Below, piece after piece: positions 48,564-57,961 of a stretch of DNA of 64,000 nucleotides. The stretch lies in the NCBI GenBank assembly GCA_017467205.1, contig JAFTSQ010000001.1, forward strand, positions 16,336-80,335, in the 5' to 3' direction. Under the pieces are notes generated by a model. That model did no database searches. It worked only from the letters and a program-made list of their open reading frames with translations, and was not told the origin of the DNA. The position numbers and the translations under genes are program-made. Every line of letters starts with the position of its first letter. Position 1 is the first letter of the stretch. The DNA is from Clostridia bacterium. Lineage in GTDB: Bacteria; Bacillota_A; Clostridia; Oscillospirales; CAG-272.

Positions 48564-48818
48564 TCAGCTAATCTTCATGAACATGAGCAGAAGCGCGACG
48601 ACGAGAGAATAGATACCCGTGGTCTCGGTGATAGCGCATCCGAGAATCATGTTGGTACGGAGCGTGCTTGCCATTTCGGGCTGACGTGCCATAGACTCAA
48701 GAGCCTTACCAACTGCGTTACCTTCTCCGATAGCGGGACCGATAGCACCGATGCCCATACAAAGACCTGCCGCGAGCGCTCTTGCCGCAACCTCGATAGA
48801 ACCTGTTAAACCTTCCAT
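48564..48818 (-). CDS. atpE: ATP synthase c subunit, two-carboxylate type
   Basis: An 84-aa hairpin of two membrane helices joined by the ARQPE loop. The ion-site residues match numbering of the Na+ rotors: Glu32 (GEG), Ile63, Glu65, Thr66, Thr67 and Tyr70 (ITETTGIY). In Ilyobacter-type rings position 32 is Gln; in Fusobacterium nucleatum it is Glu, giving a two-carboxylate Na+ site. Na+ coupling is therefore predicted. AGGAGG precedes the ATG. Confidence 0.97.
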   Translation of the reverse strand: MEGLTGSIEVAARALAAGLCMGIGAIGPAIGEGNAVGKALESMARQPEMASTLRTNMILGCAITETTGIYSLVVALLLMFMKIS

Positions 48819-48860
48819 TTTTGTTTCCTCCTGAAAAGTGTAGTTTATATTTTTTGTTTT

Positions 48861-49667
48861 TTAATTTTCAACGGTGGTGGAAATTGCGTCCTCACCCGCC
48901 TCGTTTTCCGGAGGCGGACACGCGCCTGCGATGTAAACCATCGTAAGAAGCGAGAAGACGAATGCCTGAACGAATCCCGAGAACAAATCGAAGTAAATCG
49001 AAAGGAACGCGGGGACGCCGACTTGAAGTATCGGAATTGACGCGATAAGCTCGGGGAGCCATCCCGTAATGAGCTTCGGTATCCAGCCGAGCACGAAGTT
49101 GGAGAGCAGGGCAAGAGCCGAATAGATAAGAGTCGTAAGCACCGAGCCGCCCGCTACGTTACCGAAATGACGAAATGCCATCGAAAGCGGCTGTGCTATC
49201 TCCGAAACTATGTTCATAGGCGTCATTACGACTACGGGCTCGGTAAAGCCCTTGAGCCACGCCTTGAAACCGAAGTTCTTTATGTTCCAGTACCAAACGA
49301 GTCCCGAGGTAACTACCGCCCACGCGAGTGTTACCGAAAGGTCGGAGGTCGTGGAGCGGAAGACGTAGGTCATTCCGATTACGCTGCCGAAGAATGAGGA
49401 GAGGAAAAGCGTTCCGATGTACGGAGCAAAGCGCGCGTTGTGCTTGCCCATCGTGTCCTCAACGATGCCGTAGAGCATTGAAACGAGCTTTTCAACGATG
49501 ACCTGGAATCTGCCGGGGCGTATCGTAAGACTGCGCCTTATAAAGAGGGCAATCACGATAAGCGCTATCGTGACGAGAAGAAGCGAAACCATAGTCTGCG
49601 TTATTGGAATTCCACCCAGTATCGGTATTGTGAAATACACGCCGGGTCCGGTTATGGAAAGATTCAT
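48861..49667 (-). CDS. atpB: ATP synthase a subunit
   Basis: A 268-aa multi-helix membrane protein with the TSDLSVTLAWAV helix and the essential-Arg motif MAFRHFGNVAGG (usual form LRLFGN). It forms the ion half-channels against the c ring. It overlaps the preceding gene by 4 nt. Confidence 0.96.
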   Translation of the reverse strand: MNLSITGPGVYFTIPILGGIPITQTMVSLLLVTIALIVIALFIRRSLTIRPGRFQVIVEKLVSMLYGIVEDTMGKHNARFAPYIGTLFLSSFFGSVIGMTYVFRSTTSDLSVTLAWAVVTSGLVWYWNIKNFGFKAWLKGFTEPVVVMTPMNIVSEIAQPLSMAFRHFGNVAGGSVLTTLIYSALALLSNFVLGWIPKLITGWLPELIASIPILQVGVPAFLSIYFDLFSGFVQAFVFSLLTMVYIAGACPPPENEAGEDAISTTVEN

Positions 49668-50116
49668 TTATTCGCCTTCTTTCTGAAGATTTCCTCTACC
49701 GTAATGATAGGGCGCATAGCGAGGAAGGGAACGAGCGTTGCAATAACGTCGAACCAATCGAGCACAAACGCTATTACCAAAGCCGCAAGCATTGACACGC
49801 TTCTTACTATGTAAGAAAGCTTTGCCGCGTTTCTTATTCTTGCCTCGTGCTCGGCGGCAAACGTCGCTGCCGCCTCGTCGTCGAGCTCGCCCTCGGGGCG
49901 CTCGTTCATCGCGCGGTCTATCGCGAGATTGACTTGAATGGAGAGGATAACGAAATTTATAATAACTATCAGGCTGCCGAGTGCTGCGCCTGTTATGACC
50001 TTATACGAAAATTTACCGAGCAGAGCGAAAACTCCGACGGTTATAGCCGAAACCGCCAGCTCGCCGAGGAGAAGAAAGAGGGTTTCGTAAATCGGGACTA
50101 TTGAGTTTTTCTTCAT
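49664..50116 (-). CDS. ATP synthase subunit I-like membrane protein
   Basis: From the ATG at 50116 the protein is 150 aa (a longer reading to 50191 would overlap the preceding gene). Helices near residues 8-30, 38-58, 98-115 and 118-135, with an acidic hydrophilic stretch between. Position before atpB and the helix layout fit AtpI, which helps c-ring assembly or Mg2+ supply. Sequence conservation is low in this family and the ribosome site is weak. Confidence 0.7.
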   Translation of the reverse strand: MKKNSIVPIYETLFLLLGELAVSAITVGVFALLGKFSYKVITGAALGSLIVIINFVILSIQVNLAIDRAMNERPEGELDDEAAATFAAEHEARIRNAAKLSYIVRSVSMLAALVIAFVLDWFDVIATLVPFLAMRPIITVEEIFRKKANK

Positions 50117-50154
50117 AGCCGTTCGGGATGTTCCTTTCGATTGGTGTTTCTCGG

Positions 50155-50427
50155 TTATTCCTTGCGGTTTTTGCGTGCCTTGTCGTCCCATTCCGCCTCA
50201 AGCCTCTCAAAAGCGGCTGTCGCGCGAAGAATGAAAACTATCATCGAATAAAGCCCCGTAATAACTCCGAACAGAGCGAGAACTGCGTATATCCAGCCGC
50301 CGACGCCCGCCTTCGTCACAAGAAGCCAAGCCGCGCCGAGCGCGATAGCTACCGGAGTCAGAAGACTGAAGAGCGACTGAAATATGATATTAAGAAGGTA
50401 GAGGGGGGTTATATACTTTCCGTGCAT
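50155..50427 (-). CDS. AtpZ/AtpI-family small membrane protein
   Basis: A 90-aa protein with two membrane helices (ALGAAWLLVTKAGVGGWIYAVL and ALFGVITGLYSMIVFIL), matching the F1F0-ATPase assembly family AtpZ/Fo-I. It is the first gene of the ATP synthase operon. AtpZ with AtpI is proposed to form a divalent-cation channel. Confidence 0.8.
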   Translation of the reverse strand: MHGKYITPLYLLNIIFQSLFSLLTPVAIALGAAWLLVTKAGVGGWIYAVLALFGVITGLYSMIVFILRATAAFERLEAEWDDKARKNRKE

Positions 50428-50477
50428 ACTCTCGTCACCCTCCGTGCCTGAAATACCAAAAATCCGCCATTATGTAC

Positions 50478-50506
50478 ATTATAGCATTTCTGCGCAATAA
50501 AATCAA
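50478..50506 (-). promoter_or_regulatory. Promoter of the ATP synthase operon
   Basis: Minus strand: TTGATT (50506-50501), 17 bp, TATAAT (50483-50478). Confidence 0.75.
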
Positions 50507-50565
50507 GTACAAAACGAAATAATTTGCACAAAAAAATGGAATAAAAAAGAAAAATTGTGCACATT

Positions 50566-51198
50566 TTAGTTTTTCGAGCTCGTGCCGTTTATATGGGCGC
50601 GTATTCTGTCGCTCACGGTTTGGTAGGCGACGGGGTTCTTTCCGCCCTCGGGAATTATGATATCCGCGTGCTTCTTGCTCGGCTCAACGAAGGCGTCGTG
50701 CATCGGCTTTACGGTCGAAAGGTATTGCGAAATCACCGAGTCGAGCGTTCTGCCTCTCTTTTTTACGTCGCGAACTATGCGCCGAAGAATCCTTATATCC
50801 GCATCGGTATCAACGAATATCTTTATGTCAAAAAGCTCGCGTAGTCGCTCGTCGGCAAATATGAGTATGCCCTCGAGAATAACGACGGGCTTCGGCTCGA
50901 TTCTTCTCACCTTACCGCTCCTCGTATGAAGGGCGTAGTCATATATCGGCGCGGAAATTGCCTCGCCGCCACGCAGAGCCCTCAGGTGCTTCACGAGCAA
51001 CTCGGTATCAAATGCGTCGGGATGGTCGTAGTTTACCTCGTTACGCGCCCTTATATCCAGCCTGTCCTGCGATTTATAATAATCGTCGTGCCTGATGAGC
51101 GCAACTCCGTCGCCGAACTGCTCGGCGATATTTCTTGCCAGCGTGCTCTTGCCGCTTCCCGAGCCACCGCAGATTCCAATAAGTAAAATATCGTTCAT
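50566..51198 (-). CDS. udk: Uridine kinase
   Basis: A 210-aa protein with P-loop GGSGSGKSTLARNI, HDDYYKSQ, NYDHPDAFDTELL and VILEGILIFADERL, all hallmarks of uridine/cytidine kinase. It phosphorylates uridine and cytidine in salvage. It lies downstream of the terminator at 51299-51325, near the other nucleoside genes. Confidence 0.95.
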   Translation of the reverse strand: MNDILLIGICGGSGSGKSTLARNIAEQFGDGVALIRHDDYYKSQDRLDIRARNEVNYDHPDAFDTELLVKHLRALRGGEAISAPIYDYALHTRSGKVRRIEPKPVVILEGILIFADERLRELFDIKIFVDTDADIRILRRIVRDVKKRGRTLDSVISQYLSTVKPMHDAFVEPSKKHADIIIPEGGKNPVAYQTVSDRIRAHINGTSSKN

Positions 51199-51298
51199 AG
51201 CGCCTTATCCTTGTCATTTTGTGGATTTTTCTTCATATTAATTATACACGCGTGTGAGAGGTATTTCAAGGTTTTTCAAAAAATATATTGAATTAAAG

Positions 51299-51325
51299 AG
51301 CGCCGTCGGTTTTGCCGACGGCGCT
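51299..51325 (-). terminator. Terminator of the tdk-deoD-deoB-562aa unit
   Basis: AGCGCCGTCGG and CCGACGGCGCT (11 bp, 5-nt loop), followed on the minus strand by CTTTAATT. The T-run is short. Confidence 0.7.
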
Positions 51326-51334
51326 ACTGTGCCT

Positions 51335-53023
51335 TTATTCTACCATTGAAAGCTTTGAAATATTGTAAACTCCGCCCTCTGACTCGGTGAAGGTTATCTC
51401 AACCTTTTGAGTGAAGGTGAGGAAGGGAAGATTTGCATTGACCGAAACGGGACAGATATAAACTCCGTCGACCGCCTCACCGCTCTCGGTAAGGAAACGC
51501 ATATAGTAGTAGGTTTCGCCACCCGTAACCACCGAAACCGAATCCCGTATCACGAAAACTGCGGTTTTTTGGTTGTTTGCACTGTCGTCCTTATTGATTT
51601 TCACCTTGTACTGTGTCAGCGCATCAGCCTGATGCTCCGCCGTGCTTACGATAGTGTAGTTTGCCACGTTGACGTAAGCGTAGCGCTTAACGAGTCCCTC
51701 CTCGTCCTTGAGCATAGTGAAATACGTGGGCACACCGTCGAGGTTTATCATTATCGGGTCGCTTGAGGTGAAGCGCATCGACTGCTCATAGCCGACCGCA
51801 GACTGCGCCGCCGCCCATTCGGTAGCACCGCCGATGCGGCAGAACATAGCCTCCTTGGTTCTCATATCCACCATCATAACGCCGACGATGGACTCATCCG
51901 AGCCGACGGAGGTCATACCCGTCTGAAGATACATATTTCCGTTGGAATAAACGTAGTTTATACCCGTGCTTACGTTGAGTATATCCTTTTGTGCAAATAA
52001 CGTGTTCCAGAAGCCGTTTACGTAGTCGCCCCAATAGTTGAGCTGCTCAACTATCATATCCTCGTCTTGAACGTGGTTTATCCAGGTGGGCGCGTCCTCA
52101 ACGTCGTAATAGGTAGTCTGTCCGCTCGTCGGGTCGGTAACTATTATACCGACGATGTCCGTGCCGCTCTTGTAGTTGATTTTGTTGATGAATACCGACT
52201 CAACGAACATCGGATCGCCCTCGTCGGTTAATTCAAGGTGAGTATTTCCTGCGCGCCAGGCGGTGAGATTGCCGAAATAATTGTTTCTTTGCAGGTCGTC
52301 CCAAAGGAACGCCGAGTCGACGTACTTGAGCTCGCGGCGAACGAGGGAAACGTCCTCGGGATCATTCGCATTTATGAAGAGGTAACCCGGTGAGGTTTCC
52401 TGGTCCATCCATTTGAAAAGACCGCTGTACTCAATAGGTGCAATCCAGTAAAGGTTATTGTTGTGGCAAATCATATAGTAATCGCCAACCTCGTACTGCG
52501 AGCCGAGGTTGTCCTCGCCGAGCTTCTTGTCGCCAAGCTTTTCTGCGAGTGCCTTGTCAACGACGGGTATCTGCATCGTCGTGTAGTCCTCAACGCTCTC
52601 GGTGAAGCTTGCGTTGTCGGTAACCGTGATAAGATCGCGATAGCTCGACGCTCTGAAGATGGGTGCGCCTATTATGCTGACCATCACGTTGAGCGAAACG
52701 AAGAGCACGAGCAGGTAAAGCGGCAGGTTGATAAGATGCTCCTTAACGCTCTTGAGCCACTCCTTGTCCTTCCTTTTTCTTGCAATGGCAGGCAAGCTCC
52801 ACAGTGCTAAAAGCAGCACGAGAACCGTGCGAGTGGTTTCGGAATAAATGTTGAGGGGTGTGAGAGCGAAATAAATTGAAATGAAAAGTACCACTGCCGA
52901 CGCGATGGCGAGCTGTATTATGATGCTCACGGGGCTCGAGTTGCGAACGTGGTCGGTAATGGGAGCGAAGGTTCTTTTAAGCTCCGCTATAGCATCCTTG
53001 GTGCTTTTTTCGTTTTTGCTCAT
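51335..53023 (-). CDS. 562-aa membrane protein, unknown
   Basis: I do not recognise this family. Three membrane helices occupy residues ~32-54, 64-80 and 98-119. The remaining ~440 residues are predicted to be outside the membrane and rich in beta strands, aromatic residues and acidic loops (for example DYYMICHNNNLYWIAPIEYSG and YGDYVNGFWNTLF). It begins 33 nt after deoB and ends at a terminator, so it is probably in the nucleoside salvage transcript. Function unknown. Confidence 0.8.
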   Translation of the reverse strand: MSKNEKSTKDAIAELKRTFAPITDHVRNSSPVSIIIQLAIASAVVLFISIYFALTPLNIYSETTRTVLVLLLALWSLPAIARKRKDKEWLKSVKEHLINLPLYLLVLFVSLNVMVSIIGAPIFRASSYRDLITVTDNASFTESVEDYTTMQIPVVDKALAEKLGDKKLGEDNLGSQYEVGDYYMICHNNNLYWIAPIEYSGLFKWMDQETSPGYLFINANDPEDVSLVRRELKYVDSAFLWDDLQRNNYFGNLTAWRAGNTHLELTDEGDPMFVESVFINKINYKSGTDIVGIIVTDPTSGQTTYYDVEDAPTWINHVQDEDMIVEQLNYWGDYVNGFWNTLFAQKDILNVSTGINYVYSNGNMYLQTGMTSVGSDESIVGVMMVDMRTKEAMFCRIGGATEWAAAQSAVGYEQSMRFTSSDPIMINLDGVPTYFTMLKDEEGLVKRYAYVNVANYTIVSTAEHQADALTQYKVKINKDDSANNQKTAVFVIRDSVSVVTGGETYYYMRFLTESGEAVDGVYICPVSVNANLPFLTFTQKVEITFTESEGGVYNISKLSMVE

Positions 53024-53056
53024 ATCGGTTCTCCTTGATTTATTTTATTGGTTGAA

Positions 53057-54217
53057 TTATTTATCAAAAGCATTTGCAAAGCTTTCAAAATTAAATTGGT
53101 TTTCCACTCCGAGAAGCTCGCACACCGTCTTGGCAATAATGCCGAAGCCGTGCCCCGTGCCGAGATTTTGCGGCTTTACGCGCTCTCCGAGCATAAGGCA
53201 GGGCACGTATTCTCGAGTGTGGTCGGTGCTCTCGTCTGCGGGGTCACAACCGTGGTCGGCGCTGATAATTACGAGGTCGTCCTCGCGGCAAAGCTCGGTA
53301 AGCTTCGGTAGCCACGCGTCAAACTCCGAGAGAGCTTTGGCATAGCCGTCTACGTCCTGCCTATGCCCAAAGAGCATATCAAAGTCGACGAGATTGACGA
53401 AGCAAAGTCCTGAAAAATCGCTCTTTGCAATCTCGAGGGTTTTTGTCATTCCCTCGGCGTTCGAATGCGTAATATTTGACACGGATATGCCCCTTTCGGC
53501 AAAAATATCTTTGATTTTGCCGACGGAAATGACTGAAAATCCGCTTTTTTCAATGAGGTCGAGCATAGTATCCTCGGGCGGCGGGAGCGAGAAGTCGCGC
53601 CTTCTCGCCGTGCGCGTGTAGCCGCCGCTTTTGCCAACGAACGGTCGCGCAATAACGCGCCCGACTCCGTGCTTGCCCGTCAGTATCGTTCGTGCTTTGC
53701 GGCAGTATTCGTAAAGCTGCTCTGGCGGGACGATATCCTCGTGCGCCGCTATTTGAAAAACGCTGTCAGCCGAGGTATAAACTATAAGGTCGCCGCTCCT
53801 TACGTGCTCGTCGCCATAGTCCTCAATAACCTTCGTTCCGGAGTACGGCTTGTTTGCAAGCACTCCGCGCCCCGTGGCTTTTTTGAATTCTTCCATCACC
53901 TCGTCGGGAAATCCGTCAGGGTAGGTAGGGAAGGACGAGGTTGACACAACACCCGCAATCTCCCAGTGACCGACGGTCGTGTCTTTTCCGCGGCTCAACT
54001 CACGAAGCCTTGCGTAGGCGGCAGTGGGCTGCTCGGCTCTCGGAAGTCCCAAGACGCCGTCTATATTTCCAAGCCCCGCCGCTAAAAGATTCGGTATATG
54101 AAAATTCTTCGAGCGGCTGATGCTGAGTAGCGTGTTAGCTCCCCCGTCGCCGAACTCTTCGGCATCCGGCGCCGCTCCGATGCCGAGGGAATCGAGAATA
54201 ATAAGGAAGATACGCAT
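53057..54217 (-). CDS. deoB: Phosphopentomutase
   Basis: A 386-aa alkaline phosphatase-superfamily enzyme: LDSLGIGAAPDAEEFGDGGANTL (metal site), KDTTVGHWE (phosphothreonine), and IISADHGCDPADESTDHTREYVP. It interconverts (deoxy)ribose 1- and 5-phosphates. Its ATG overlaps the deoD stop by one base (TAATG). Confidence 0.98.
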   Translation of the reverse strand: MRIFLIILDSLGIGAAPDAEEFGDGGANTLLSISRSKNFHIPNLLAAGLGNIDGVLGLPRAEQPTAAYARLRELSRGKDTTVGHWEIAGVVSTSSFPTYPDGFPDEVMEEFKKATGRGVLANKPYSGTKVIEDYGDEHVRSGDLIVYTSADSVFQIAAHEDIVPPEQLYEYCRKARTILTGKHGVGRVIARPFVGKSGGYTRTARRRDFSLPPPEDTMLDLIEKSGFSVISVGKIKDIFAERGISVSNITHSNAEGMTKTLEIAKSDFSGLCFVNLVDFDMLFGHRQDVDGYAKALSEFDAWLPKLTELCREDDLVIISADHGCDPADESTDHTREYVPCLMLGERVKPQNLGTGHGFGIIAKTVCELLGVENQFNFESFANAFDK

Positions 54218-54945
54218 TATTCTTCGTCCATCCTCTTCGCAACGCGAAGCGCAACCGTCATCATATCGGTGAACGAGCGCTCACGCTCGTCGGAGGAGAG
54301 CGCCTCGCCCGTGAAAATATGGTCGGAAACCGTGCATATCGCGAGTGCGCGCTTGCCAAGATGCGCCGCGTTCATATAAAGAGCCGCCGCCTCCATCTCA
54401 ACCGCAAGCGTTCCCATATCGCGCCAAGGCTCGTTGAACTTCGGGTCAGCGTTATAAAAAGCGTCGCTTGAGAGAAGATTTCCAACCGAGTAGCGAAGGT
54501 CGAGCGCGTCACATTCCTCGGTAGCGTGCTTTAAGAGTGTGTAGTCCGCAGTCGGTGCATAAGTGCCGCCGAGCCTGTATTGCTCGGCAAAGGCGGAGGT
54601 GGTGGAGCAGCTCATTCCGATAACTATATCGCGCACCTTAAGATGCGAGGCAAGAGCGCCTGCCGAGCCGATTCTTATTATGTTTTCAACACCGAAGAAC
54701 TTGAATAGCTCGTAGGAATAGATAGCCATAGACGGCATACCCATACCGCTTGCCATAACCGAAACGGGCACACCCTCGTACGTGCCGGTGTAGCCTTGAA
54801 TTCCGCGAACGTTGTTCACAAGGCGCGCACCCTCAAGGAAATTCTCAGCAATGAATTTCGAGCGTAAGGGGTCGCCCGGCATAAGAACGGTTTTTGAAAA
54901 ATCCTTTGGCTCGGCCTTTATATGCGGTGTGTAAAACTTCTCCAT
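54217..54945 (-). CDS. deoD: Purine nucleoside phosphorylase, DeoD type
   Basis: A 242-aa NP-I family enzyme: MPGDPLRSKFIAENFLEGARLVNNVRGIQGYTGTYEG, RIGSAGAL, and VEMEAAALYMNA. Hexameric DeoD-type phosphorylase, releasing the base and ribose 1-phosphate, which DeoB then processes. Confidence 0.97.
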   Translation of the reverse strand: MEKFYTPHIKAEPKDFSKTVLMPGDPLRSKFIAENFLEGARLVNNVRGIQGYTGTYEGVPVSVMASGMGMPSMAIYSYELFKFFGVENIIRIGSAGALASHLKVRDIVIGMSCSTTSAFAEQYRLGGTYAPTADYTLLKHATEECDALDLRYSVGNLLSSDAFYNADPKFNEPWRDMGTLAVEMEAAALYMNAAHLGKRALAICTVSDHIFTGEALSSDERERSFTDMMTVALRVAKRMDEE

Positions 54946-55063
54946 AAAGCTTCTCCTTTTTATGAGCGAATCCTACTTTTCAACGCACGGATTCGACTTG
55001 TTTTTTGTAACCTTGCTCGCGGAAAGCAATGTAATGTAAACAGATATTTACAATATCGTTTTA

Positions 55064-55636
55064 TCAACTTTCCTTTTTTATCCTCTCGCGCCAGCACCTA
55101 TGGCACATTGCAACATACCTTTCGTTGCCGCCGAGCATCAGCTGCTCGCCGTCAACGGTTATTCTTCCGTCATCGGTCATTCTGGCGTTGACCGTCGCCT
55201 TCTTGCCGCAGGCACAAACCGTCTTTATCTCGGATATCGAATCGGCTATCTCAAAGAGCCTTTTGCTGCCCTCAAAGAGATGCGTCATAAAGTCGGTGCG
55301 CAGACCGAAGCAGAGAACGGGGATATCAAATTCGTCGACTATTCTGCGAAGCTCGTCTACCTGCTCTGCCGTAAGGAATTGGCACTCGTCGCAGATAACT
55401 GCGTCAAAGCCGCCGATGCCGAGCAAGGAAATTATGGAATCGTACTTGTCAACGCTTATGCACTCGATAGAGAGTCCTATCCTCGATTTTGCAACTCCCT
55501 CGCCGTCGCGGCTGTCGGTTTTCGGCTTGATAAACCGCACCGCCATACCGCGCTCCTCGTAATTGAAGCGCGTAATGAGCGCTTGCGCCGTTTTAGACGA
55601 GCCCATAGCACCGTATTTGAAATAAAGCTTAGCCAT
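55064..55636 (-). CDS. tdk: Thymidine kinase
   Basis: A 190-aa type II thymidine kinase: P-loop GAMGSSKTAQAL, DECQFLTAEQVDELR, FGLRTDFMTHLFEGS, and a zinc ribbon (CACGKK...MCHRCW). The loop GSSKT variant is one I associate with clostridial enzymes. First gene of the salvage unit; ~118 nt before deoD. Confidence 0.95.
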   Translation of the reverse strand: MAKLYFKYGAMGSSKTAQALITRFNYEERGMAVRFIKPKTDSRDGEGVAKSRIGLSIECISVDKYDSIISLLGIGGFDAVICDECQFLTAEQVDELRRIVDEFDIPVLCFGLRTDFMTHLFEGSKRLFEIADSISEIKTVCACGKKATVNARMTDDGRITVDGEQLMLGGNERYVAMCHRCWRERIKKES

Positions 55637-55656
55637 AGCAATCTTTCCTTTTTGCC

Positions 55657-55686
55657 TATTGAAAATTCATTTTCAATACCATTATA
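55657..55686 (-). promoter_or_regulatory. tdk promoter and palindrome
   Basis: Minus strand: extended -10 TGCTATAAT (core 55686-55681) without a good -35. Immediately downstream is a perfect 10-bp inverted repeat, TATTGAAAAT-TC-ATTTTCAATA (55657-55678), a likely operator or leader hairpin. Confidence 0.55.
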
Positions 55687-55820
55687 GCATATCATTTGAA
55701 AAAATGGAAGAGAAAATAAAAATTCCACATTTTTTGTGAAAGTATGGAATTTTGCAAAAATATGTGCTACAATATATATTGCTGTAAAATCAGCGCTACA
55801 AAACGGAAGGAGGAATAAGT

Positions 55821-57953
55821 GTGACAGTCATAATAGCCGAAAAGCCGAGTCTTGCGCGAAATATCGTCGCGGGTATAGACTCTGATATGCAGAAGAAAAA
55901 CGGATATTTCATAGGCGGCGACTACATCGTAACCTGGGCATTCGGTCACCTCTTCTCGCTTGCGGATATCGAAGCGTATAACCCCCTCCCCGACGGAAGC
56001 AAGCGCTGGACGTTCGAGAATCTTCCTTGCTTCCCGAAAAAATTCCGCTTTGAGTTGAAGAAATCCTCCGATAAAAAGAGCGTTGACTCGGGTGTTGAGC
56101 GTCAGTTCAAAATACTTAAAGAGCTCGTCAACCGCCCCGACGTTGATACTATCGTAAACGCGGGCGACGCAGACCGCGAGGGTGAAATAATAGTCCGCCT
56201 TTGCGTTGATAACGCGCTCGGTAACGATAAGCGCAAGATGCGCCTTTGGCTTCCCGACCAAACTCCCGAAACGGTGAGAAAAGCTCTTTCGGAAATGAAG
56301 GAGGAAGATGAGTACGATAACCTTGCCGCCGAGGGCTTTGCCCGCACCTATACCGACTGGCTGTACGGCGTTAATTTGACACGCTATGCCACTATTCTCT
56401 CGGGAAAGCTGCTTCGTGTGGGCAGAGTTATCGTCCCGATAGTCCGCGCAGTTTACGAGCGCGACCTTGAAATCAGAAACTTCAAGCCGGAAAAATATTT
56501 CGTCCTCAAAAGCAGTAAAAAAACTCACGGTGAGTCTGTCGAGCTCGTCAGCAAGGCTCGCTTTGCCGCCACCGAAAAGGATAAGGCGGCAGCCCTTTCT
56601 GCCGAGTACAATGCGGCAGGCGCTGTCGTCACCTCGGTGAAGAGCAAGGAGGAGGCGATCCTCCCCGGTAAGCTCTACTCGCTCTCCACTCTTCAGAACA
56701 CCCTCGGTAAGAAATACAAAATGTCAATGGCGGATAGCCTTGCCACCGTACAAAAGCTTTACGAGGAGGGCTACCTCACCTATCCTCGTACCAACTCGGA
56801 GTACCTTGCCACCGCGGAAAAGGATAAAATCCGCTCGATTTTATCGAATGTGTCGCGCCTTGGCTACCCCGTGCGCTTCAAGGACTCGCGCTACGTGTTC
56901 GATGACTCGAAAATAGAGTCACACTCCGCACTCACTCCTACTTATAAAATTCCGAACGCAGAAAAGCTCTCCGAGCGCGAGCGACAGGTGTATTCCACCG
57001 TCTTCCGCCGCTTCGTCGCGGTATTCTGCGCCGAGGAATGTATCGCCGAAAAGAGCGAGATTAAGATATCCGTTCCGGGATATGAGGACTTTGTCCTCAA
57101 GGGCACGGTAATTCAGAAGCCGGGCTGGACGAAGTACGACGACTATACCCAAAAGGATAAGCTCCTTCCGAAGCTTTCGGAGGGCGAGGCGGTCAATATT
57201 GACTTTGCGCCCGTAGAGCGTGAAACCACACCGCCGAAGCATTACACGATAGAAACTCTCAATAACTACCTCAAAAATCCCTTCAAGGACGATAAGGCTC
57301 GCGCCAAGGAGCTTGAGGAGCAGGGCGACATCGACGACGCGGACGATTACCGCGCAATGTTCGAGGGCCTTGAGCTCGGCACGGAGGCGACGCGAACGGG
57401 AATTATCGATAACGCGAAGAAAAGCGGCTATATCGACCTGAAAAAAGACGTTTATACCATTCTCCCCGGCGGCGAATTCCTTATCGAAACGCTCGCCAAG
57501 CTCGGAATAAGTATGGATAAATACAAAACGAGCGAGCTCGGCAGAGCTCTCAAGCGGATATTCCGCGGCGAGCTCACGGTAGAGGACGGCGTCCGACTTG
57601 CCGAGGGCGAGATAGGCGAGATATTCAAGAACGTCGACACCACCCGTCGCATAACCGTCAAGCCCACCGAGGCCGCAACCGGTAAGGTTGGCGACACGGT
57701 CGGCAAATGCCCGATTTGCCAAAGACCCGTCCTTCGCGGCAAATTCAGCTACGGCTGCTCGGGCTACAACGAGGGATGCGCCTTCCGCGTCGGAACGGTT
57801 ATCTGCTCCCGCGTCATCACCCTTGACGAGCTCTCAGCGCTCCTTACCGAAGGCAAAACCCCCGTCCTCGACGGCTTCATCTCCAAGCGCGGCAAAGCCT
57901 TCTCAGCAAGACTCGTCCTGAAGGACAACACCGCAACTTTTGAGTTTAATTAA
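55821..57953 (+). CDS. topB: DNA topoisomerase III
   Basis: The 710-aa protein starts with GTG at 55821, 7 nt after AAGGAGG. It has the Toprim domain (IIAEKPSLARNI, NAGDADREGEIIVR), the active-site YPRTNSEYL and a C-terminal zinc ribbon (CPICQRP...YGCSGYNEGC). It is a type IA topoisomerase that decatenates DNA. An extended -10 (TGCTACAAT) lies ~50 nt upstream. Confidence 0.97.
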   Translation: MTVIIAEKPSLARNIVAGIDSDMQKKNGYFIGGDYIVTWAFGHLFSLADIEAYNPLPDGSKRWTFENLPCFPKKFRFELKKSSDKKSVDSGVERQFKILKELVNRPDVDTIVNAGDADREGEIIVRLCVDNALGNDKRKMRLWLPDQTPETVRKALSEMKEEDEYDNLAAEGFARTYTDWLYGVNLTRYATILSGKLLRVGRVIVPIVRAVYERDLEIRNFKPEKYFVLKSSKKTHGESVELVSKARFAATEKDKAAALSAEYNAAGAVVTSVKSKEEAILPGKLYSLSTLQNTLGKKYKMSMADSLATVQKLYEEGYLTYPRTNSEYLATAEKDKIRSILSNVSRLGYPVRFKDSRYVFDDSKIESHSALTPTYKIPNAEKLSERERQVYSTVFRRFVAVFCAEECIAEKSEIKISVPGYEDFVLKGTVIQKPGWTKYDDYTQKDKLLPKLSEGEAVNIDFAPVERETTPPKHYTIETLNNYLKNPFKDDKARAKELEEQGDIDDADDYRAMFEGLELGTEATRTGIIDNAKKSGYIDLKKDVYTILPGGEFLIETLAKLGISMDKYKTSELGRALKRIFRGELTVEDGVRLAEGEIGEIFKNVDTTRRITVKPTEAATGKVGDTVGKCPICQRPVLRGKFSYGCSGYNEGCAFRVGTVICSRVITLDELSALLTEGKTPVLDGFISKRGKAFSARLVLKDNTATFEFN

Positions 57954-57961
57954 CGCAGAAT

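Noticed and set aside
55064..55636. Thymidine kinase P-loop GSSKT as a damaged Walker A
   Set aside because: This form appears to be a normal clostridial Tdk variant, and the other motifs are intact.
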